From: an uncultured Christensenellaceae bacterium
GTDB lineage: Bacteria > Bacillota > Clostridia > Christensenellales > Pumilibacteraceae
Length of the DNA stretch: 64,000 bases
Reading direction: 5' to 3'
NCBI GenBank assembly: GCA_910587805.1
Contig: CAJUNM010000001.1
Coordinates: 16,640-80,639, forward strand
Position numbers and translations under genes: made by a program. Positions 24,474-33,927 of this stretch are shown piece by piece. The first letter of the stretch is position 1, and the number at the start of each line of letters is the position of its first letter. Below the pieces are notes generated by a model. The model had not been told where the DNA came from. It saw only the letters and a list, made by a program, of their open reading frames with translations, and searched no databases.

Positions 24474-27131
24474 TTATTTTGCCTCGTTCTTCTTTTGCCG
24501 TTTCTCTTTTATGATTTCGATAAGTCTGTCGAGCTTAAACTTTCGCACGACTATATCCGCCAGAAACAGCACTACGGTTATGATCAAAAAAGTCAGGCGC
24601 GGATCGAACGAGCCGCTCTCCACCTCGTTCTTTTTGCCGAACATGTTTTCGGTGGAAAACAGCACTTGACCGCCGCCGTTTTCGCTGAGCGATTCCATAA
24701 ACGTAAAGCTCTGCGTATCGTCGCCGAACGCGCGGTACTCCTCGGAATACGACACCGCCGTATGCGCAGTGAGCGAACCGCTGCCGTCGGTCTTTTCTAT
24801 ATTCACGGTGTAAACGCCGCTCGTTTTGGTATCGAACCTGCCCGCATACATCTCGTCGGAAACTTTGGTAAGCGGTATATCGGCTCTTTGTCCGCCGAAC
24901 GTGACAGCAGCAGTGACCGCGCTGTCCGCATGTATGCGTATCTCTGTCGTATAGTTATCGCGCACGAACTCGGCGCGGATGTCCGCATATTCGTCGGTGC
25001 GCACGATCGGGAACAGCGAACTTACCGAATTGAGCACGAACCGCACGCCCACGGGATCGGACAGAAACCCTTCCGACCAATTGCCTATGAGATCGGACAT
25101 AAAACTTCCGACCTTGCCTTCGCCGCGTTTCCATTCGGCGTATATGGGATTGCCGTTGTGCCCGAGCACCATGGTCGCATCGTCTTTTATACGCGTGCCG
25201 TAAAATCCGCCGAGCATCGGTATCTCGTCGTCGGCTATGCCCGCAACCGCCGCGGTGTGGCTGTTTACCGTCGGTTTGAATTCCTCGGCGTTTTCGTACT
25301 TGCCCGCCGCTACGGTCGTTTCCTCTACCATTATCTTAGACAGCTCGCGCTCGCGCTTAACGTCGTAAAACCTGCCGTTGCCGCGCTCAGCCATTTCCTT
25401 AGCCGTATCGACAGGCACGGACGCGCCCAGCGCAATAGTCGACACCGTGATCTTACTGCTCGCCATGCGATCCACTTCGTTCATGATGATAGACATATTG
25501 CTGTTGGGATATTCGGGGCGTCCGTCGACAGGCTCGCCGTCGGTGAGGAATATCACGTGCTTAAGCTCTGTATGCGAAAACGAGGTTAGCATAGTGCGCG
25601 CGCGGTTGAGCGCGTAAGAATACACCGTGCCCGTATCGGTCTGTATGCGTTTGATCTTATTGATTATAGTCGTTTTGTTGGTTATCTGCGTCATATCGAC
25701 TTCGACGGTCGCTTTTGCATTGAACGAAATAACGCCCATATAGTCGTCGGGCGCAAGCGCGTTTACGCTCGCTATCGCCGCGTCGATTGCAAGTTCCATA
25801 CGCGTGGAGCTTGTGCCTTCCGCAGTTTCGCGCATACTGCCCGAGCTGTCTATCACGAGCAACAGCCCGAGCGATTTGGCGTCGGTATTCGCCTCGACGG
25901 GCAGCAGTTCCTGCAACTGCGAGTCCGCCATGTCCGCTTCCTTATACGCGCGGTCGCCGCCTGCGGTGTAAAGTCCGCCGCCGTAAATTTCCACGTACTC
26001 GGTGAGCGCGGCGGTAAACTCGGCGGGCAAGTCGGAGTTTGCAACGTTGGAAAGAATAACCTCGTCGTACGCCGTAAGTTCGGCAACGCCCATAGGCAGT
26101 TGAGCCGTGGTGGTCGCCGTCACGTCGTAATTCTCGTCGAGTATCTCCTTGAGTTTTGCGGAATCGCCGTCCTTCGCGGAAATTATCAACACGCGTTTCG
26201 ACGAGTCTATCGACACGTACGAATAATACACGTTGTTTTGCGTAACCGTATCGTTTTCGGTGATTATCTCCACCTTGAACTCGTGTAGCTTGGGCGAAAG
26301 CAACGAATAATCGAACACGAACGACGTTTCGCCGCCGCCGAGCGAAACCTCGCGCTCGGCGTATTTTTCGCCGTTATCGTATAGATAAAGCGTGGCGTTG
26401 CAAACGGACGCGCTCTGTACAGTCACGGTAACGGGCACGGTCTCGCCCACCGCTACCGCGCTCGGCACTTCGACAGAATTTATCTGAACTTCCGCACTTG
26501 CGGTATCTTGCGAAAAATACACGCTGTCCACGCGCGTTCCGCCGTCGGCTACGGCTTTGACCGCGGCGAGCGCGTTACCGTCCGTCTGTCTGCCGTCCGA
26601 AAGAACAATGATCCGCCCCGACTTAGGGCTTTTGAGCATTTCTCGCGCGAAGTACAAAGCCGACGCTATATCGGTGGAGCTGCCGTCCGATACGTTATCC
26701 GCTTTGATATATTTATCGTATACTTTATCGGCGTTGCCGTCGAGTTCGGAAACGTAAAGCTGTCCGCCCGCAAACTTGATCACGCCCAATCTGTAGCCGT
26801 CCTCTAAGTTGTCCGCGACCGAGCGTATAAACTCGTCCATGCGCGCTTTGCTCGGTTTTGCGCTGTCCGATGCGTCCACGAGGATTATAACGTCGCTCTT
26901 TACCGCCGCGTGCGAATAATCGAAAGTTAGTCCGCTCACCATAAACCCGCACAGCAGGATTATGACCGAGTGCAATACGAGCGAGGTTATGCGGCTTGCC
27001 GTGCGGCGATGCTGTTTTTTTAGTCTGAAATACGGAAAAAGCATGACGAACGCGGCGGGTATAATGAGCAGCAACAACCACGGCTGCTCGAATTTTGCGG
27101 AGATCGCATTCATAAAACTAATACTGTTCAC
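24474..27131 (-). CDS. Membrane protein with two VWA domains and a glutamine-amidotransferase-like insert
   Basis: An 885-residue protein of the BatA/BatB-like group. Two N-terminal membrane helices (17-33, 50-68) precede VWA domain 1, whose MIDAS reads D86-A-S-D-S90. After a beta-rich linker, residues 313-411 resemble the class I glutamine amidotransferase fold often found in these proteins. VWA domain 2 follows, with MIDAS D428-S-S-G-S432. A C-terminal helix (about 842-863) and a basic tail re-enter the membrane. Both MIDAS sites are intact, so metal-dependent partner binding is expected on the outer face. Its start overlaps the end of the preceding BatA-like gene by 14 bp. Enzyme activity of the amidotransferase-like part is unlikely, with no clear catalytic triad. 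Confidence 0.85.
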   Translation of the reverse strand: MNSISFMNAISAKFEQPWLLLLIIPAAFVMLFPYFRLKKQHRRTASRITSLVLHSVIILLCGFMVSGLTFDYSHAAVKSDVIILVDASDSAKPSKARMDEFIRSVADNLEDGYRLGVIKFAGGQLYVSELDGNADKVYDKYIKADNVSDGSSTDIASALYFAREMLKSPKSGRIIVLSDGRQTDGNALAAVKAVADGGTRVDSVYFSQDTASAEVQINSVEVPSAVAVGETVPVTVTVQSASVCNATLYLYDNGEKYAEREVSLGGGETSFVFDYSLLSPKLHEFKVEIITENDTVTQNNVYYSYVSIDSSKRVLIISAKDGDSAKLKEILDENYDVTATTTAQLPMGVAELTAYDEVILSNVANSDLPAEFTAALTEYVEIYGGGLYTAGGDRAYKEADMADSQLQELLPVEANTDAKSLGLLLVIDSSGSMRETAEGTSSTRMELAIDAAIASVNALAPDDYMGVISFNAKATVEVDMTQITNKTTIINKIKRIQTDTGTVYSYALNRARTMLTSFSHTELKHVIFLTDGEPVDGRPEYPNSNMSIIMNEVDRMASSKITVSTIALGASVPVDTAKEMAERGNGRFYDVKRERELSKIMVEETTVAAGKYENAEEFKPTVNSHTAAVAGIADDEIPMLGGFYGTRIKDDATMVLGHNGNPIYAEWKRGEGKVGSFMSDLIGNWSEGFLSDPVGVRFVLNSVSSLFPIVRTDEYADIRAEFVRDNYTTEIRIHADSAVTAAVTFGGQRADIPLTKVSDEMYAGRFDTKTSGVYTVNIEKTDGSGSLTAHTAVSYSEEYRAFGDDTQSFTFMESLSENGGGQVLFSTENMFGKKNEVESGSFDPRLTFLIITVVLFLADIVVRKFKLDRLIEIIKEKRQKKNEAK

Positions 27132-28953
27132 GATATTGCAACCCCCATTCCAAACTTACCAACACGAACAGCGCAATCGCTATCCACATGAATATATCGC
27201 GCGTGTCGTTTTGCACATTCGTATCCGTGCCGATGCCCGTCATCACGACGGGATTGACAAGGTTCGTACCGTTCCTGCCGAACACGCTTTCTCGCGCGGG
27301 TATGCGCACGAAAAACTCGTCGGTCACCGATCTGCCGTTTTCGAGCGTTTGGGTCACGGTGTACGTGCCCGATACGTCCGCATTTATAGTGACGGGGAAC
27401 TTGTCGTAGGTCGTTTCGCCCGCCGATGTCTTTACCGTCATTGCCGTTGCGCCCGCACGCGCGTTGAGCCGCACCTCGTCGCCCGCGCCGAACAGCGTTT
27501 TCGACACGGTGCGCGCCATCGCAAACTCGCAAATATTATTGACGAGCAGCGGAAAGTCTACAAGCTCCACGGGCAGCGACGTCATATGTATATCGAGCGC
27601 AAGAACCGCAATGCGCGCAGAGCCTTCGCTCTTTGCGAGAAGCACGGGTTCGTTATTGCACGACATCACGTTCTCGAAACCCGCGTGCGTCAAAACCTTG
27701 GTATACTGCGTCGCGGTGAACTTGGACGGCGAAATCCCGTTCATAATTGTTTTGAACGTTTCGCTCGAGCCGGACGCGGAAAAAAAGAACTTGCCGCGCG
27801 CCGTGCCGTTGAGCGTTATGCCCGTGAGCGATTTTATTCGATCGGGCGGATCGACGAACCATACCGCGCCGTCAGTGGGGAGAGCCGACGGACAAACGCC
27901 GTCGTAAACGTACAAGTCGTAGCCGCTCGTCTTTGCTGGCGACGTTTCACTCACGAGATCCACTTTGCACTTGCCCGTCGCGTGCAACGCACTGAACAAA
28001 AATCCGGGGTTCTCGCTTTCGAGCTGGACCTTGTAAGACTGAACGCTTTGCTTATATATATCGAAAGTATTGTCGTACGCGAAACTGTCGTCGATTTCGA
28101 GAGTGACGCTCGCACTCGAATACTCGGATATGCCGAGACTGTTCCAAACGACCTTTGCACTGCCGTTCTCGTCGCACACCGCAATGCCTGGCAAACGCTC
28201 TTTGCCGTCGACAGTAAGTTTTACGGGGATCTCCGCCGCCGCGCCGTAGCTCGCCACTTCCGCGGTAAACACCGTTTCGCCCTTTACGCGCTTTGCCGAA
28301 AAATCGAGCACTGCGGCGTTCCATTCGCCGCTTGCCACGTTGACAACGCGGACTTTCCCCGGTTTATCGTAATCGCAATCGGTATAAAGATACACCTCGG
28401 CATTGGGATTTTCGGTGAGCACGCCCTCGGCAAGCTCCATTGCGTCCGTGAGATTTTCGCCCGCGTAACCGCATTGAGTTTCGGACAGTTTTTGCTTGAT
28501 ATAGCTCGCCGAATCGGATCTGCGAACTACAAAGTCCGCCTCCTCGCCCGCGATTATTACGCTCACTTTGTCACCGTCCGCCGCAGTGCGGTCGGTGAGT
28601 TTGTATATTTCGGATTTGGCTCTGTCGAACCGAGTTTTGCCGTCGCGTTCCGCCATCATCGACGCCGATGCGGACAGTACTATTATCTTTTCGCCCGTTT
28701 TTGACGCGAGCACAACGTACGGCTGCGACATCATAAACGAGATCAATATGATGATCAATATCTGCACTATCAAAAGCAGCGAACTCTTAAGCCACGAAAT
28801 AGGCACCTTGCGCTTTTGATAACGAAGGCTCAATTTCCAAACGTACGTGCCGGAAACCTTTTTATCCTGATACTTGGGTTTTAGGATATATATGAGCAAC
28901 AGCGCGATAAGCGCGATCAAACCCAATAATCCCAAAGGCAACGCTAATTTCAT
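27118..28953 (-). CDS. BatA-like membrane protein with degenerate VWA domain
   Basis: A 611-residue protein. Residues 1-80 form the aerotolerance-type BatA N-terminal region with membrane helices at about 3-23 and 55-77. The following VWA-like domain has S94-A-S-A-S98 where the MIDAS normally reads D-x-S-x-S, so the metal-binding Asp is lost. The long C-terminal part is beta-rich, with a last helix near residues 590-605. The start at 28953 is chosen because ATGA overlaps the DUF58 stop by four bases; an upstream in-frame extension of 32 residues is basic and not family-like. Tight coupling to DUF58 and the double-VWA gene implies one complex. Confidence 0.82.
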   Translation of the reverse strand: MKLALPLGLLGLIALIALLLIYILKPKYQDKKVSGTYVWKLSLRYQKRKVPISWLKSSLLLIVQILIIILISFMMSQPYVVLASKTGEKIIVLSASASMMAERDGKTRFDRAKSEIYKLTDRTAADGDKVSVIIAGEEADFVVRRSDSASYIKQKLSETQCGYAGENLTDAMELAEGVLTENPNAEVYLYTDCDYDKPGKVRVVNVASGEWNAAVLDFSAKRVKGETVFTAEVASYGAAAEIPVKLTVDGKERLPGIAVCDENGSAKVVWNSLGISEYSSASVTLEIDDSFAYDNTFDIYKQSVQSYKVQLESENPGFLFSALHATGKCKVDLVSETSPAKTSGYDLYVYDGVCPSALPTDGAVWFVDPPDRIKSLTGITLNGTARGKFFFSASGSSETFKTIMNGISPSKFTATQYTKVLTHAGFENVMSCNNEPVLLAKSEGSARIAVLALDIHMTSLPVELVDFPLLVNNICEFAMARTVSKTLFGAGDEVRLNARAGATAMTVKTSAGETTYDKFPVTINADVSGTYTVTQTLENGRSVTDEFFVRIPARESVFGRNGTNLVNPVVMTGIGTDTNVQNDTRDIFMWIAIALFVLVSLEWGLQYREQY

Positions 28954-29846
28954 CGTATCATACCTGTTTTGAGCATGCGCTCGAACAACAATTTTTCCAC
29001 GGGTTCGTCGCAGGTGACGGAGATAAAATCCACCTCGCGCGACGAGCAAAAATGCTTGATGTCGTCTATAAAGTCACGCAGCGCCTCCTTGTACGCTTGT
29101 ATGTGACTTTTGGTTATCTTCATTTTTAAGTGCCGCTCGTCGTTGGGATCGTCCGCCTCGACGTCCACGAGCCGTATTCTGCCGTTGTACGTGGGATCGA
29201 CTTCTTCGGGCGACAGCACTTGTATCAGCATGACTTGACGCTTATGGAACAACAGATAATCCACCGCTTTTTTCCAATTGCTTTCCGTCATGAAATCGGA
29301 GATTATAACGGTCAAGCCGTTATCCGAACCGGGGCTGGGACAATCTATTATAGCGCGCTCGAGATCGGCTTCGCCCTTAAACTGCAGGCTGTCGAGCTTG
29401 CCTATACCGCGAAAGAACGAGTTTTTGCCCGTTATCGTGCCGCATAGATCCTCGGCTTTATTGCCTTTTATCAAGCGTATGGACGTTCTGTCCATATGAC
29501 GTACCGATAAAAATCCGATAGCCGCCGCGACGCGCATTGCGTACAGCGCTTTTTCGTTGTCCGTTTTCTGCATGGATGCCGAACAATCCAAAAACGTCTG
29601 TATATGCATTTGGCGTTCGTCGACAAACAGTTTTATAAAGTGTTTTTCAAACCGACTGTATAAATTCCAATCGATGCGGCGAATATCGTCGCCGAGCACG
29701 TACTCGCGGTAATCGGCAAATTCCACGGTAGAACCGTGGTAGTGCGTTTGATGATTGCCGCCGAAATAACCTTGCATGTTGTTGCGCACGTACAGATCGG
29801 CGGTTTCCAATCTATTCAAAAATTTATCGTCGATTACTTTTGCCAT
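28950..29846 (-). CDS. DUF58 domain protein
   Basis: A 298-residue cytoplasmic protein with the DUF58 signature YREYVLGDDIRRIDWN (46-61) followed by a VWA-like core with intact D87-C-S-A-S91. DUF58 genes almost always sit beside moxR-type ATPases and VWA/Bat genes; the family is thought to work with MoxR in complex assembly or chaperoning, but the biochemical role is not settled. No signal peptide or membrane helix. It follows moxR after a 180-bp gap and overlaps the next gene by four bases. The start is the first Met of MAKVIDDKF, as is usual for the family. Confidence 0.92.
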   Translation of the reverse strand: MAKVIDDKFLNRLETADLYVRNNMQGYFGGNHQTHYHGSTVEFADYREYVLGDDIRRIDWNLYSRFEKHFIKLFVDERQMHIQTFLDCSASMQKTDNEKALYAMRVAAAIGFLSVRHMDRTSIRLIKGNKAEDLCGTITGKNSFFRGIGKLDSLQFKGEADLERAIIDCPSPGSDNGLTVIISDFMTESNWKKAVDYLLFHKRQVMLIQVLSPEEVDPTYNGRIRLVDVEADDPNDERHLKMKITKSHIQAYKEALRDFIDDIKHFCSSREVDFISVTCDEPVEKLLFERMLKTGMIR

Positions 29847-30026
29847 AAATAAGTTAAAAATTCATTCGCAGCCGCATCGAGTGCGACGTCGCGCACCCGA
29901 TGCGCCCGTAATTACGTTCGCCTTACGGCGCGCGCCGCGATAACGCGTACGGTCTTTGCTTTTACGATACTTGCATATTACGTCGCACAAAGCTTTCGCT
30001 CCGAACGGCATATGCGCGACCGTCTG
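29847..30026. other. Intergenic stretch with a large imperfect palindrome
   Basis: This 180-bp gap between moxR and the DUF58 gene has no open frame of note. A 13-bp inverted pair with one mismatch (CGCATCGAGTGCG at 29873-29885 and CGCACCCGATGCG at 29892-29904) can form a strong hairpin. An 11-base word (CATTCGCAGCC) is shared with element A at 12277-12542, so it may be a decayed member of that family. Confidence 0.4.
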
Positions 30027-31115
30027 TCAGTCTTCCGATTTCTTTTTGCCGAATAAGCCTTTCTTGGGCTTTTTTTCCTTGCCCGTCTCGGGTTCGGTCG
30101 ACGCTTTGGACGTTTTCGGCTGATCTGCTCCGACGTCGCCGCGTCCAAGCTCTTTGATTATTTCTTTGATTATGTCGTCCGCGGACACGTTGTCGGTGAC
30201 CGCCTCGAACGTGAGCTTGATCCTGTGCCGCAATACGGGCAGAGCCAACGAATTGAGATCGTTATACGACACGTTGTACCTGCCGTTCATGAGCGCGCGC
30301 ACCTTTGCCGCGGAAATAAGCGCTTGCGCGGCACGAGGCGACGCACCGCAGCGTATGTATTTTTTGGATATATTCGCGGCGCACTCGCTGTCCGGCTGAG
30401 TGGCGAGAGTGAGCTGCATGGCGTGCGTCATCACCTCTTTCGCCACGGGTATTTCCTTGGCTGTCTTGCGCATGGCGAGCAATTGCTCGGCGTTGCAAGC
30501 GGCGTCCGCAACCTCGTCCATAGTTACCTGCGTCATGCCGACTATCTGCGCAAGCTCTTCCATATTCGGGTAAGTAACGAGCAGTTTGAACATGAAACGG
30601 TCCATCTGCGCTTCGGGCAACGGGTATGTGCCGTCTTGCTCTATCGGGTTTTGCGTAGCCAAAACGAAGAACGGCTCGTCGAGTTTGCGCGAAACGCCCA
30701 TAACGGTTACTTTATGCTCTTGCATAGCTTCGAGCAGCGCGGACTGCGTTTTGGGCGTTGCGCGGTTTATCTCGTCGGCGAGCACTATGCTGCTGAATAT
30801 AGGTCCTTTTTGGAACTCGAACTTGGAGTTGCCTTTGCCGTCCTTGACTATTATATTTGTGCCCGTAACGTCGGCGGGCATGAGGTCGGGCGTGAACTGT
30901 ATGCGCGAAAACGGCAGATCGAAAACTCTGCCGAGCGTGCGCACGAGACGCGTTTTACCCACTCCCGGCACGCCCTCGAGCAATACGTTGCCGCCCGCTA
31001 TCATTGCGATGACGGTATATTCGACGACTTCTTTTTGTCCTATGACGTCTCTGCCGATCTGCGTGTAGATGTTTCTGCACTGCTCGGCAAACTGTTCCAA
31101 ATCCTTTTCTTCCAT
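30027..31115 (-). CDS. MoxR-family AAA+ ATPase
   Basis: A 362-residue AAA+ ATPase. Walker A is G48-VPGVGKT (48-55), Walker B is VLADEIN (111-117), and the MoxR hallmark FVLATQNPIEQDGTYPLPEAQMDRF follows. The C-terminal lid is complete; a lysine-rich tail (about 325-362) is extra and could bind membrane or partner. MoxR proteins act as chaperones that insert metal or assemble partner VWA proteins. It is followed by DUF58 and VWA genes and preceded by the acidic membrane protein, a classical MoxR neighbourhood. No own promoter was found; transcription probably comes from 35527-35555. Confidence 0.95.
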   Translation of the reverse strand: MEEKDLEQFAEQCRNIYTQIGRDVIGQKEVVEYTVIAMIAGGNVLLEGVPGVGKTRLVRTLGRVFDLPFSRIQFTPDLMPADVTGTNIIVKDGKGNSKFEFQKGPIFSSIVLADEINRATPKTQSALLEAMQEHKVTVMGVSRKLDEPFFVLATQNPIEQDGTYPLPEAQMDRFMFKLLVTYPNMEELAQIVGMTQVTMDEVADAACNAEQLLAMRKTAKEIPVAKEVMTHAMQLTLATQPDSECAANISKKYIRCGASPRAAQALISAAKVRALMNGRYNVSYNDLNSLALPVLRHRIKLTFEAVTDNVSADDIIKEIIKELGRGDVGADQPKTSKASTEPETGKEKKPKKGLFGKKKSED

Positions 31116-31150
31116 ATAGGGTCTCCTTGTCGTGATGTTGCGCCTTATCG

Positions 31151-32632
31151 TCAGCTCAACAGATCGAGATAGTTTTCTATGATTTCGCGCTGCTCGTCGG
31201 TGAGATCCCCGCTCGTGAGCAGCTCCATCGCTTTTTTGTAAAACTCTTCGTACACTTCGTTATACGGAGTTTTTCCGTCGATGACCGAATCGTATATGAT
31301 ATCGCCGCCCTCGGACGGATGCGACGGGGCGGAGCTTTCGCCCTCGTCCTCTTTGTCACCTTCGTTATCGTCTTTGTCTTCCTCTTCTTCCGACGGATCT
31401 TTAGGGTCTAACTGATCCATCGCGTCTTGAAAAATATCGCCGAGATTGTTATCCGTATCTTGCAAATCGTCTTTATTGGGCATGTCGGGCAAAACGCCTT
31501 GTATGGCGTCCATCGCGTCCTGAATGGCGTCCTGAACGGCTTGATCGAGTTCGTCGCCGCTCGTCTCCTCGTCGCCTTCGCCCTCGGGCGGCGGCGGGAA
31601 CTGCTTTATCGCGTCCAAAAACGCTTGCGCGAGTTTTTCCAGCGGGTCGATCAGTTCTTCGTCCTTATCGGTCGCATCCTCGATCGAATCCAAAATGTCA
31701 TATGCCGTTTGCTGAAGTTCGAGCCATTTCTCCGCGCCGACGAGCACGTGTATGGAATCGTACATATTCTTAAACGCGGTTTCGACGATTTTGATGTCGC
31801 CCGATTCGAGAGCTTTGCCGAGTTCCTTTGTGGTATCGTGCTTTTGCAATTCCTCGGGTATAGTCGTTTCCGCCATGGCGTCTTGCAGCAGTTTGTGTAT
31901 CTTTTGCGACGTATCGGATATTTTGGCGATCTTTACTTGAAGACTGTCCGTCGGCTTGAGACTGTTTTCGAGATCGTCTATCATGCCGTTAAGTTTATCG
32001 CGCAGATCCTCTTTTATTTTCGCCTCCGCCACTACGCGGCGAAGATCGTCTATCATTTCCTGAATTATTCTGTCCTCTTCCGAAATCTGTTCGATCCCGT
32101 CCACGGGCGGATTCTCTGCGGCTTGAACGGCTTTAACGGTCGAAAAGGACATCATGAGCACAGCCGTGACTGCGAGCGCGCCGAGTATGGACGCGAATAT
32201 CACAAACAGTTTTAGCCCGCCGAACTTCATTTTTTTCGGCGTCACGTTTTGCAGTACGCCTTGCGTGTCCTGACGCTGTTTTTGCGCGATCACGCTGTCC
32301 GTGCCCGCAAGCTCGAGCATCGTTATCACGCGCTCGTCGAGTCCCATACCGTCCATGCGCGACGCGGTTTTTTCCACCGTGGTGCGAAAAACCACGAAGT
32401 AGAACATGACAGAAAGCCCCGCCGACGCGAGCGCCCAAACCACGAGCGATATCCACAATGCGTTGTACTTCGTCGCAAACGATATTATGGAAACGAGTAT
32501 GCTCAACAGAAAACCCGCTATCAGCCCGAGCACGACGGATTTAACTATCGCCTCGGCGGTGAGTTTTCTCTGATAACCCGCAAGCATTTTTTGCTCGGCG
32601 GTGAGTTCCTTTTTGACGCGTTCTTTTTTCAT
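31151..32632 (-). CDS. Membrane protein with three helices and long acidic C-terminal region
   Basis: A 493-residue protein that I cannot assign to a named family. Membrane helices lie at about 29-51, 60-82 and 139-163. The rest (about 170-493) is predicted helical and strongly acidic, with a segment containing DPSEEEEDKDDNEGDKEDEG near residues 410-430, then a short helical C-terminus. The start at 32632 has GGAGGG eight bases upstream; a longer frame reaching 32731 runs into the preceding gene and has no ribosome site. Lying directly before moxR with 35 bp between, it probably presents its acidic part to the ATPase or to the VWA proteins. It resembles in layout other unnamed membrane proteins in MoxR clusters. 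Confidence 0.75.
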   Translation of the reverse strand: MKKERVKKELTAEQKMLAGYQRKLTAEAIVKSVVLGLIAGFLLSILVSIISFATKYNALWISLVVWALASAGLSVMFYFVVFRTTVEKTASRMDGMGLDERVITMLELAGTDSVIAQKQRQDTQGVLQNVTPKKMKFGGLKLFVIFASILGALAVTAVLMMSFSTVKAVQAAENPPVDGIEQISEEDRIIQEMIDDLRRVVAEAKIKEDLRDKLNGMIDDLENSLKPTDSLQVKIAKISDTSQKIHKLLQDAMAETTIPEELQKHDTTKELGKALESGDIKIVETAFKNMYDSIHVLVGAEKWLELQQTAYDILDSIEDATDKDEELIDPLEKLAQAFLDAIKQFPPPPEGEGDEETSGDELDQAVQDAIQDAMDAIQGVLPDMPNKDDLQDTDNNLGDIFQDAMDQLDPKDPSEEEEDKDDNEGDKEDEGESSAPSHPSEGGDIIYDSVIDGKTPYNEVYEEFYKKAMELLTSGDLTDEQREIIENYLDLLS

Positions 32633-32646
32633 TGTACGCACCCTCC

Positions 32647-33846
32647 TTATTCCAAAGATATTTTCGCCCAAGACGGCGCAACGCCGTCGGGACGCGCGAT
32701 AAACGCCATATAGCCGTGCTTGACAGCCCAATTGGCGTTGCTCGAGAATTTATAGCTGCGCAAACTCGTCAACTGCGTTTCGGCGAGCAACGAGCAATCG
32801 TTTTTTGAAAACTCTTTAAGCTGCTTGTTCTCGTCGGGATTGCCGTTGCCGGTGTCGTCGGTTTGGAACGGCAGATCCTCGCCGTTTCGCACCGCCGTTA
32901 TAGACTCGGCGCGCGCCGCGCAATTCGAGCCGGATCCGAAATCGAACCCGCAGAACACGAATCCGCCCAAAATATCGAGATCCATGAAACAATCGATCAC
33001 CTTGCCTTTTGCGCCGATTATTCCGCAAAGTCCGCCCGACGGAACGGAGCTTGTAAACCCGTCGGTGGAATTTATCCTGCCTTGCACGAAACAGTTTTCG
33101 ATAAGCCCCGCTTCGAGCTGACCGGCTATTCCGCCCGTAAAGCCGTACCCCGTAAAGTCTACGCCGATAAGATTGAGGTTTCTCACAACGCCCGTACCTA
33201 TGTACGGGAACAAGCTCACGCCGAAGTACCGACCGTTTTCGTCCTTGCAGCTCTCGGGATTTTCGATTTTGAAATTTTTGAGCGCGTAACCTCTGCCGTC
33301 GAGCGTAGCGTTGAACGCTTTGGTTTTATCGCCCCAGCCGCCGAACGGCCGTATCGTTTTTCCGCCGAAATCGATGTCGCACGCGAGACAGTAATTGTTG
33401 GACTTGGTATACGCCGTGCCCGCAATCAAGTCTTCCACGTCCTCGACGGTGCGCAAGCGCACGTACGAATCGTATTCGTCGGTGACTTCCACCTCTACGG
33501 TTGCCGAAGCCGTCGCCGACGAGACGGTTATATTCGCCACGCCGACGGCTATCGGATAAAGCATGCCCGATTTATCTACGGCAGCCACGCTCGAATAGTC
33601 GGACTTGAACGTTGCCGCGCCGCCGCCTTCTATCGTAAAAGGCAACAGCAACGGATCGTCGCTCAAGTCTATGCTTATGCGCGATACCATGTCGACCGCA
33701 CCGCCGACGTCGATATTTATATCGCCTTTGCCGTCGTCGGGCGGATCGTTATTCGGTTTTCCGTCATCGCAGCCGAATAGCGGAAGAGTGCAAAGCGCCG
33801 TCGCCGCTGCGACTATAGATATGAATTTACTTAATTTATTGCTCAT
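32647..33846 (-). CDS. Lipoprotein with one Ig-like domain and a GLUG-like block
   Basis: A 399-residue lipoprotein with lipobox LPLFGC (Cys near residue 26). A Pro/Asp-rich linker leads to an Ig-like BIG2-type domain (about 50-122, containing SDYSSVAAVDKSG and ANITVS) and a GLUG-like beta-helical block (about 130-300, with FNATLDGRGYALKNF and NCFVQGRI). It has the same two building blocks as the giant protein at 19265 and shares the cluster. The ATG at 33846 is preferred; a GTG two codons upstream is possible. The stop is 14 bp before the acidic membrane protein gene, so they are co-transcribed. Confidence 0.82.
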   Translation of the reverse strand: MSNKLSKFISIVAAATALCTLPLFGCDDGKPNNDPPDDGKGDINIDVGGAVDMVSRISIDLSDDPLLLPFTIEGGGAATFKSDYSSVAAVDKSGMLYPIAVGVANITVSSATASATVEVEVTDEYDSYVRLRTVEDVEDLIAGTAYTKSNNYCLACDIDFGGKTIRPFGGWGDKTKAFNATLDGRGYALKNFKIENPESCKDENGRYFGVSLFPYIGTGVVRNLNLIGVDFTGYGFTGGIAGQLEAGLIENCFVQGRINSTDGFTSSVPSGGLCGIIGAKGKVIDCFMDLDILGGFVFCGFDFGSGSNCAARAESITAVRNGEDLPFQTDDTGNGNPDENKQLKEFSKNDCSLLAETQLTSLRSYKFSSNANWAVKHGYMAFIARPDGVAPSWAKISLE

Positions 33847-33927
33847 TTTCACCGTGAACTTTTATATATTACATCGCGCCGTACAACATTTGCGGCGGGC
33901 GGCGATAAGCCGCGCACCCCGTTCGGC

